Source: Phaeosaccion multiseriatum (taxonomy: Eukaryota > Ochrophyta, other classes). Taken from it: a stretch of DNA of 64,000 bases. The stretch spans positions 186,001-250,000 of the forward strand of contig OZ218959.1 in NCBI GenBank assembly GCA_965112735.1, given 5' to 3'. The notes under the pieces are model-generated. The model saw only the letters and a program-made list of their open reading frames with translations, was not told the DNA's origin and did no database searches. Positions 53,713 through 61,641 of the stretch are shown here, piece after piece (the stretch's first letter is position 1; each line of letters begins with the position of its first letter). The position numbers were made by a program, and so were the translations under genes.

Positions 53713-53948
53713 CTGTCCGTCTGTCTGCCTGCCCGTCTGTCTGCCTGCCTGTCTGTCTGTCTGTCTGCCTGTCTGTCTGTCTGTCTGCCTCTCTTGAATG
53801 CCTACCCGCCGTGCTCCGCTGTGAGTGTATGTGCCTGTGTCATGCTGTACGAGACAAGAGTCACTTACCCGTTGTTCGCTTCCCTTTCCCTTTCTCTCTC
53901 TCTCTGCGCCGCTCTGCCTGTCCCTAGGCCTTTGGAGCGCCCCCTTAG
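51377..53948 (+). CDS. FCF1: FCF1, PIN-domain 18S rRNA-processing factor
   Basis: Seven exons: 51377-51499, 51983-52108, 52422-52525, 52779-52931, 53141-53189, 53585-53608 and 53928-53948. All junctions are in frame and total 199 residues, the usual FCF1 length (yeast 189, human 198). The N-terminus is the basic [19 protein letters not shown]. The PIN domain has the acidic residues in [21 protein letters not shown] and YADDCL plus [13 protein letters not shown]. It ends with the family signature [16 protein letters not shown]1 is an SSU-processome component needed for early cuts around 18S rRNA in the nucleolus, and pairs with UTP23-like PIN proteins. Two exons are tiny (24 and 21 nt). An AATAAA polyadenylation signal lies at 54017-54022. 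Confidence 0.96.
53672..53795 (+). repeat. (CTGT)n in FCF1 intron 6
   Basis: ctgtctgt/ctgcctgc tetranucleotides in intron 53609-53927. Intron 5 (53190-53584) holds an (ACGC)n run at 53213-53246 and a CT-rich tract at 53300-53415. Intron 1 (51500-51982) ends in a ccactccact repeat (51830-51980). Confidence 0.9.
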
Positions 53949-54364
53949 ACACCGCCGTAGGGCCTTACCCCTACCCTACCCTGCCCGGTTTTGAGACTCC
54001 CTCCTTTGTTAGAATTAATAAAGAAATGTTTTGTGTTGTTGAACTATTTTTCTCTTAATTTTTTTTACAATTATGCCTACTCCATGCGTTGTCCGCTCGT
54101 GGCCGCCCGTCTCACCCGTCTGGCACCTCTGTCCTGACACCCCTGTCTTGTCACCTCAGACAAGGCAAAGCCTAGTAAGGAAGAAGGAAATTAGGGAAGA
54201 AAAAAAAAACGCCAACAAGCGCCTCCGCCCGCCCCCCCCCGCGACAGTCTTTGTCTCAATCCAAGGTCCATTCTTCATGCCTCACACTCTCATAATTCAA
54301 GGGTCCCCTTCTGTTGATGCTACTGTGCCTGTCTCATAAGTCAACGGTCCGCAAAAGTCAATGG
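53949..54364. terminator. Convergent 3' region with AATAAA
   Basis: 3' flanks of FCF1 (plus) and the Gln-rich gene (minus). AATAAA at 54017-54022, followed by a T-rich stretch, fits the FCF1 cleavage site. Contains tcctgacacccctgtcttgtc, a word also seen at 20410-20475 and 32355-32400. Confidence 0.65.
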
Positions 54365-56204
54365 TCAGTCAATGGTCCATTTCTTGTTGATGCTGTCCCA
54401 CACCGCCGTCTTCTTGGCGCCCCCCTCGAGCTGAAACTGGAACGTCTTGTAGGGGTAGATGTTGGTCCAACTCAGCGCCTGACAAGGAAAGGAAGGGCAA
54501 GAGAGGAACGATGAATGGTGGGCAGGGAGAAGAGAGAGAGACATGGATAGAAACTCCACGTGCGGGGAAGGAGGCGTAGGAGGCGGGGGGGAGGGTACGA
54601 GAAGGCAGTTGATGGACCTACCTGGTTGGGCAGAGAGTCCAGTGCGATCTTCCTTGTCCCCAGTGCCTCCTGCAGCTTGCCGATACATGCGTGCATCTGC
54701 GACCAGGAGGAGGACTTGATCTCGCAGGCGTCGCACACGCTCTTCTTTGACACGTCGGGGTTCTGAGTGTGGGTGCGTGCGTGCGGAGAGTAGGGAGGAG
54801 GGGGGGGGGGGGTTGTGGTTAACTTTGGTTTTCTTGTGGTGATGGAAGGGGCGGCACCGCCCGCAGCAAGCATGTGTGTATTCGTGACACAACAGCACTC
54901 ACGCCCGCACGCACGCCCTCACTCACTCACCCCTCGGACTTCCGTGGTGATGTACTTGACGGCGGTTACGAAGTTGTACCTGGCCAGGACCTTCGCCCTG
55001 TGCGCCACGTAGCGGAAACCCAAGGCCTCTCTGTACCTCCGCTTCGTGTCCTCGTCCTCCTTGCTGAAAGGGGCAGAGATACAGAGAGTCGAAGGAGCAG
55101 TGGGTCGGTCAGTCGGGCTCAGGCAGTCAAGACACGGGAGGGTTTTTTCCACAGGCAGGGACGGACAAGGGCTCACTACCCAGTCCCAACCCTCCACCCT
55201 CCACTTCCCCAGTGCCCCAAATCGTAGCCACAGCTACACCTTGTTGACTCACTCACTCACTCACTCACCCTTTGTTGATGATGTCAATGAAGGGCTTGGT
55301 CCGCTCCGCCCACGCCTTCTTGCGCTCCTCCTCCGTCTGTGCCATATCGGGCCCCAAGTCCTCCCCGTTGGGGCCCTTCTTGCGGCCAAACAAGCCGTCC
55401 TCCGCTTTGCGCTTCATGCCGAACTTGACGTACCCCGGCCCGAGGCTGTTGGGAGCCATCCGACCGCAGGCGAAGCCCGGAGGACTGCCCCCCTCCAGCT
55501 CCTCCCGCGTCTTGAGCTTATCCGCAAACATGTTGGCAAGCGGCTCAAAGAAGAAGCGGGGGGGCACTTTGGTGGGGCCCGAGCCGCTCTCCACGAAGCT
55601 GAGGATGACGTCTGCGATGGCGTCTCCCCAGCCGCAGAAGGAGGCCACTGGCGGGCTGCCCCATTGGTGCTCCTCGTAGTGTGTGAGCGCGTCCTGCATC
55701 AACTTGAGAGGGGCCTTGACGTCATCCGACTCGTACTGCGAGATGTACTCCAGAGCGTCGCCAAGCTTGGTCACGCGTAGCAGCCCGTGCGCCTGCCCCG
55801 GTCCGTCCTTCTCGTTGCGCTGCCAGAGGAAGGTACTTCCCGGCGGGATGTACTGCGTCGTGGGCGCAGAGAGCGGGACGGCGGGGGCTGCTGTTTGGGG
55901 CTGGGGAGGGGGGGGGGGCTGGGCCTGCTGCAGCGCACTGCCGGGCGCCACTCCGCCCTGCCCGGGGAGCGGCCCCTGCGTGAGCGAGTGGTGGAGCTGG
56001 TGCTGCGGCACTACAACGGTGGGGGGGACAGCACCGGCGGAGGCAGAGGCAGCGGCAGCGGCGGCTACAGCAGCGGCGGCTGCAGCTTGGCTTGACACTA
56101 GTTGAGGCGATGGTTGCTGTTGTTGCTGCTGCTGTTGTGGTGGCTGAACCTGTTGTGGTGCAGGCTGTTGTTGCTGTTGTTGCTGATGCTGATGCTGCTG
56201 CTGC

Positions 56205-56238
<34 letters not shown>

Positions 56239-57078
56239 GCTGCTGCTGCTGCACCTGCTGCTGCGCCTGCTGCTGTGCCTGCTGCTGCGCCTGTTGCTGT
56301 GCCTGCTGCTGCGCCTGCTGCTGCTGCAGCTGCTGATGATGGTGGTGTTGCTGGGGGGGCTGCGGCTGCTGCTGGTGGTGGTGGGCGTGGTGTGGCTGCG
56401 GGACGGGCTGTCGTGTGTTCAAGAGAGGAAACAACGGCAGGGACAGGGAATTAAGACGGGTGAACATGGCGGAGCCATCGGAGAGGACACTAAGAGAGCA
56501 TGTGGCAATCGATAGAGCAATGCAGGGCACAGGTGGCTGCGCCCTCTCCTCCTCCATCTCTCCTCTTTCCTCTCCCAAGACTTTCTCCGCCCAACGGCCG
56601 GTCGGAGCACCGGAAAGAACTGAGACAGGAGGTGGCAATCATAGAGCAGGAGACATTACAGGCCAGCATGGCCCTCCATAAACACACCCATCCCATCTCC
56701 TCTTTCCTCCCCCGCCCTCTCCCCGATTTCCTTTTCCTCAGCCTGCCGCCTCCTCCATCCCCAGACCTCCGATCGGCCGTGAAAAGCAGCAGCAACAGCA
56801 ACCGCAGCAGCAGCGGTAGCGGGAGCAGCAGCCGCAGGGAAGCAGCGGAAGAAGGAGACAATCCACCCAAACCGCCCTTGTTGTCAAGCATCTTCCCCCC
56901 GTACTGATACGTATTGCTGGGTCTTACGTCCTGTTAGGTTACCCTCGCTCACCTTAGGCGCGGGTTTGAACGCTTGTTCGTGCGGGGCCAGCCGAGCGAG
57001 CTGCTGCGGATGGAGCCCAGGCACCCTGCCGATGACAGGGGCTTGGGTGGCCATGGTGGGGTGCGGGTGCTCGCTCAT
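54365..57078 (-). CDS. Gln-rich protein of unknown family, 5 exons
   Basis: Exons on the minus strand: 57078-56953, 56407-55269, 55063-54931, 54762-54622 and 54478-54365; all junctions keep frame, 550 residues. The N-terminus (MSEHPHPTMATQAPVIGRVP) is followed by long His/Gln-rich and poly-Gln stretches (about 45-190) and an Ala run. The C-terminal 330 residues are globular-looking, with GSTFLWQRNEKDGPG, PRFFFEPLANMFADKL, YREALGFRYVAHRAKVLARY, a CxxC-like CDAC and a final WTNIYPYKTFQFQ. I do not recognise the domain. Poly-Gln plus a basic region is common in transcription or RNA factors, but no function is assigned. Start 57078 is preferred; an upstream in-frame ATG at 57165 has no supporting feature. 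Confidence 0.78.
56105..56335 (-). repeat. CAG/CAA triplet array (poly-Gln)
   Basis: Mixed CAG/CAA codons (ttgttg and ctgctg on the plus strand) give long Gln runs, with a 15-bp (QQQAQ) sub-repeat at about 56250-56320. Confidence 0.92.
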
Positions 57079-57546
57079 CGTCTTACTATCTAAAGCTGTG
57101 TTGAGGACAACCAAATGGAAAGAAAGCGTACCCCCTGGGGTTTGGACACAAAACTCAAAACTCACATTGGAAATTATGAAATTATTCAGCTGAAATTATT
57201 GTTGTTTTGTTGTTGTTTTCAGCTTGTGGACAATTAAATTTAAAGTCTAAATTGAATAATAATGCAGTAGAACGCAGTCAAATGTGGTCAAAGTCAGAGT
57301 CAAGTGGTGTCAAATAAATTAGGGGGGGATAAAAGTGCCACTCGACTAGGAGAAAAGAAGAGATCAAAATGCTCACGTGTGTGTGGAGATTGTTTTTCTC
57401 CACACTCTACACTCCTCCACTCCCCTCTCCTTCTTCCCTTCCCTTCCCTTCTATACTCTTTTTATGTACATAGGATTCTGTTGTCCCTGGCCTCAGACCG
57501 GTGGCCAGTGTGCTGTATGCTGTATCACGATCTGTTTAGCTGTGGC
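57079..57546. other. Intergenic region between two minus-strand genes
   Basis: Promoter side of the Gln-rich gene and 3' flank of the membrane-protein gene. An AT-rich part at 57170-57330 holds ttgttgtttt runs. No gene seen. Confidence 0.65.
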
Positions 57547-60500
57547 TCAGACATGTGGCCAGTGTCCGCGCCTTCGAAAGTACCCCTCCACCATCCTCGG
57601 CAGCCACACCAAAGACTGGGTCACCACCCCCCAGTCGGGGGCCATTCCTCTGACCTGTAGGCTTATACCCATCGCTGGAGGGAGGGAGGGAGGGAGGGGG
57701 AGGGACACACATGCATACCATGGAGGAGGGGAGGGGGAGGGACACACATGGATACCATGGAGGAGGGGAGGGGAGGCGTCGAGGGCCATCAGCAGCACAT
57801 CCAACGGGAGACGAGGGGAGACGAGGGGAGACGGAGACGGCAGCAGACGGCAGAAGAGGAGAGGGGCGCGCCGCGCTGTACTAGAGCACCCACGAGAGCC
57901 CTCTGCCCTACGCCTACAGCCCAGCCCTAAGCGATGCGCCACAGTCCCACCCTCACTCACCTGCCAGCAGGTAGGACGCCACCGCGCGCTTCATCTTGTC
58001 CTCTCGAATGGTGGCCTGCCCGGCCCGCTCCAGGTGGGGGTCAACCCACTGAGAGTGGAGACGGAGAGGGGAAGAGCGGGGTCAAGAGTCAGTAGCCTGA
58101 GGCATGGCAAAGCCGAGTCCGGTGTTGTGATTAAGAGAGACTGCCCCACCCCTCTCTTCCTCCCCCCCCTTTCTGCCTTGCCTTGGATATGACCCCCACG
58201 AGTATCGTAGCACCGAATAGACTCGTGCTGGCGGTGAGAGCTGCGTTGGAGAAGTAGGCAGCCAGTGTCAGCCCCGCTGCCGTGGCCGTCCACTTAATGG
58301 CCGCCTCCAGCCAGTGCCGCGTGCCCTTAGAGATCTCCTGCGGCAAGGGCGGGGATGGCAGTGGATGGGGGGGAAGGCAGCAGGGAATGGGGACAGCGAG
58401 AAGGGGCGTGCCGGGGTGGGGCCGTGAGCGAAGCGGCACGCGACGACGATTTTCTAGACAGACCAAGTCTTCCGAAAACGCCCCCACACACACCAGCTCA
58501 CGAGGGAAGACTCCTCCTCCTCCTCCTCCTCGTCAGCGTCATCGTCGTCGTCCTTCCCCGCCCTCCCCTTCAGCCCATACGCCTCCACTCACTTCCCCTC
58601 CGATGGTGTCTGCCACATACACTGCCAGCTTCTTGAGTGGGGACTCCGAGCCGACAGTTACGGTCATGAGGCTGCCGAGGTTCACACCCAGTGCCAGTTT
58701 CGTGAGCGCGCTCGAGTGGCGCACGGCAAAGGCCTGCAGAAGGCCCGTGTAGAGCCCCGTGCACACCTGTTGCGTAACATTACGTGACGTGGCGTAAGGT
58801 TTTACGTACCGTATGGCGAAGGATGGCGGAAGAGGCATGCAGGCATGTTAGGTAGGTTGGTAGGTAAGGAGGTAGGTAGGTAGGGAGGGAGGGAGGGAGG
58901 GAGGGAGGGAGGGAGGGAGGGAGGGAGGGAGGGAGGGAGGGAGGGAGGGAGGGAGGGAGGGAGGTAGGGAGGTAGGTAGGGAGGTAGGTAGGGAGGTAGG
59001 TAGGGAGGTAGGTAGGCAGACCTCCCTCTCTCACCTTCCTGATGCGCCTCGCATCGACGGATCTGCCAACAGCGTGGAAGGTGCTTAACGCGGCTCTAAT
59101 CTGATTGATCTCCTCTCTGCAGGCCGCGAGGTCACGCTTTGCCTTGGCCTCAGCCGCCTTGATCTCCAGACGAGTCTCCTTACTACTCTGACCGTCTGCG
59201 ACATCGGGCAACGCGGGCAGATCGGGTGAGGGTGAGGCATGAAGGCCTGAGAGTCCGGGACGAAGATATGGGAAAGCATCTTCGGAAAACAGGAGGGTGC
59301 TTCGCGGATTCAAGCGCTTTCGGACCCTCCTCTTCCTGCTCCTGCTCCTGCTCCTGCTCCTCCTCCTGCTCCTGCTCCTCCTGCTCCCCCTCTCTCTGTC
59401 CCTCACCTTTCTTTGCCTGCCATGCACGGTGCTTTACACTGGCGAGGTCTGCCGCAACCTGCTCGAACCTTCAGCCAAGGCAGTGGAGGCATAAGGGGTG
59501 CAGCCGAGCCAAGGGACAAGGGGGAGGGGGGGGGGGGGCGCAAAGACACATTGAACGGATGAAGGGCTGGTGCAGAAGAGAGGGGGTTAAAGGGGTTGCC
59601 ACATGGCAGGGGCGACAAGGACACCGCATACAGATGCCACAGGAGAGCGGAGAAGGTGTTGGGTAGATAGCCCAATGCCTGAGGGGGTATGCCGGTATGC
59701 ATACCTGCGCTTCGACTCGAGCAGCACCTCTTTGGCCTCCATAAGGTTGGGGTAGTTCTTCTGAAGAGTCACGCGCGTCTCGCGGTACGTCTGCGCCAGC
59801 TCAAGCACCCCTTCCTGCGGTGGGCAGGCAGGTATATGGGCAGGTATATGGGCAGGTATATGGGCAGGTATGTGGGCAGGCATATGGGCAGGTATATGGG
59901 CAGGTATATGGGCAGGTATATGGGCAGGCATATGGGCAGGCAGGCATATGGGCAGGCAGGCAGGCAGACAGGTAGGCAGGCAGACAGGTAGGTAGGCAGG
60001 CAGGCAGGTAGGTAGGCAGGCAGGCAGGCAGGTAGGTAGGCACAGAAGGCACCGGATGCGGGTGAGCGCTGAGCGTGGAGCGGCGGCGTGTGTACCTAAC
60101 AAACAGAGCAGGGAGAGGTCAGATGCGCACTTCCACGTGGCGAGCCAGGCATAGCATACCATACCACGCCAACTTCATTGACTTGTAGCGTGTTCTCTAC
60201 CCAGGCAGGCAAGGTAACTCCGTCAAGTCTACGCTTGGCAGGACAGAGAGTGAGAGGCTGACCCCAACCCAACCAAGAGGATGAGCTGCGCTTGCTTAGA
60301 GCTGGGCTTGCTTACCTTGACATCCGACCAGCCTCGCACTCGAAAGGCTTGGAGCTGAGGGGAATTTGTCACGGTGGAGAGGACGGAGGTGGGGGTTAGG
60401 GGTAGTGTCGTGAGGCCAATGGCGGCACATAAAAGTAACCTTTCCCGCCAGCACGCGACCACGTGATCGAGCACACGTGCAAGCATCGCCCCGCATCACT

Positions 60501-61229
60501 ATTGACCGCTGTAGCAATCAGTCTATCGTTGGCCTGGCTGATGTGGTTGCGCCTCTCTCCGTCTCTCATCCGCCTCACCTGTAGCGCTACATACTTGAAG
60601 GTGTTGCCATAAATAAGCATTGACGTGCCGAATACGGCCCTTGCAAGGTTCCCGGGCCTTACAACCATGGACCACACCTTCCGAGGGTGTGGGAGGGAGT
60701 GGGGAGAGCGTGCATCGGGGGGACCAACAAGTGAGGGAGGGAGGGAGGGAGGGAGGGAGGGAGGGAGGGAGGGAGGGAGGGAGGGAGGGAGGGAGGGAGG
60801 GAGGGAGGGAGGGAGGGAGGGAGGGAGGGAGGGAGGGAGGGAGGGAGGGAGGGAGGGAGGGAGGGAGGGAGGGAGGGAGGGAGGGAGGGAGGGAGGGAGG
60901 GAGGGAGGGGGGGGGGACGAGGCAAGAGCCGACGGAGCAAAGGGGAGGCGCATCAAGAACAAGAGCTCGCAGGACACGACACCAGCGAAGCAAGGCCTTG
61001 AAAACGGTGGCATCTCCACTTCCCGCACTGACAGCAGCCGCAGCTCCGGGTGTTCTCTCTTGCTCACCTTCGCAACTACTCCCTCCACTCTGTCGAGATG
61101 AAGGGTCATGCTCTCCGGCACCTCTTCTTTTCGCTCGGGCTCAGACCACCCGAAGGCATGGCCGCTGTCCGGAAGCAGCAGTCCGAGCAAGACAAGGGCC
61201 CAGCAGAGCAGGACGTGCGGCGGCTTCAT
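57547..61229 (-). CDS. Secretory-pathway membrane protein of unknown family, 11 exons
   Basis: Exons on the minus strand: 61229-61068, 60677-60579, 60354-60316, 60233-60165, 59814-59705, 59468-59407, 59246-59035, 58766-58593, 58337-58182 (GC donor), 58048-57961 and 57674-57547. Phases agree throughout; 432 residues. A strong signal peptide (MKPPHVLLCWALVLLGLLLP, then DSGHAF) is followed by a hydrophobic segment (ARAVFGTSMLIYGNTFKYVA), a long charged coiled-coil part (LAQTYRETRVTLQ, EIKAAEAKAKRDLAACREEI) and three or four further hydrophobic helices (LALGVNLGSLMTVTVG, TLAAYFSNAALTASTS, LFGATILVGVI, VASYLLAAMGISLQ). The A-F step at the likely cleavage site would suit plastid targeting in algae with complex plastids. 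Function unknown. The last exon is the least certain; without it the frame ends at 57953. Confidence 0.77.
58862..59020 (-). repeat. (GGGA)n / GGTA repeats in intron 7
   Basis: GGGA array (58883-58962) flanked by ggtaggta and gaggtaggtaggga units; on the coding strand this is a pyrimidine tract. Confidence 0.93.
59320..59395 (-). repeat. CTCCTG hexamer run in intron 6
   Basis: ctcctgctcctgctcctg array on the plus strand, inside intron 59247-59406. Confidence 0.85.
59818..60045 (-). repeat. 10-bp GCAGGTATATGG minisatellite
   Basis: About a dozen gcaggtatatgg/gcaggcatatgg units, then ggcaggcaggtag units, filling most of intron 59815-60164 next to its acceptor. Confidence 0.93.
60732..60920 (-). 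repeat. (GGGA)n, 180 bp, in intron 1
   Basis: Nearly perfect GGGA array on the plus strand. On the coding strand it is a TCCC pyrimidine array upstream of the acceptor at 60678. Confidence 0.96.
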
Positions 61230-61641
61230 GATGTGCGAGGAGGCCCACGTGGCCTCCTCCCCGCCCTTTCCTGCCCCTTTCAGGGCCTTGCCGCAGCAGT
61301 ATAAGCCGCGGCAGGACAGTACAAGCAGATAATTAGACGCAAGATATTGCACGAGTAGAGGATGTCACACAGAGGGCCAATGCAATAATAAAAACGTGGA
61401 ATCTGTGTAGAGAAAGAGAAGATGGCAGTAAACGGCCTCTAATTTGGTTCCCTTCCCTTCCCCCCTCATCTCTCCCCTCTCCCTCCCTTTCCCCTCCAAC
61501 CCCCCCCAACCCTAGCTGTCTGCTCCCGAAAGGGAGGAGAGGGACCTCCCCGTGGTGGAGGCTTGGCTACAAAGGAATCGAGCTCTTTTGAAGGGCCTTG
61601 TTGACTTCTCCCATCAAACCTACTAGCGAGTCCAGGCAACG
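61230..61641. promoter_or_regulatory. Divergent promoter region (membrane protein / BDP1)
   Basis: 412 bp between the start codons. Contains an AT-rich patch (61370-61400) and a CT-rich stretch (61450-61510). No clear TATA box. Confidence 0.5.

Noticed and set aside
56092-56515. Plus-strand Leu/Val/Ala frames
   Set aside because: Antisense of the poly-Gln CAG/CAA run in the minus-strand gene.
61387-61392. AATAAA as a polyadenylation signal
   Set aside because: It lies in the divergent promoter between the membrane-protein gene and BDP1, not at a gene end.
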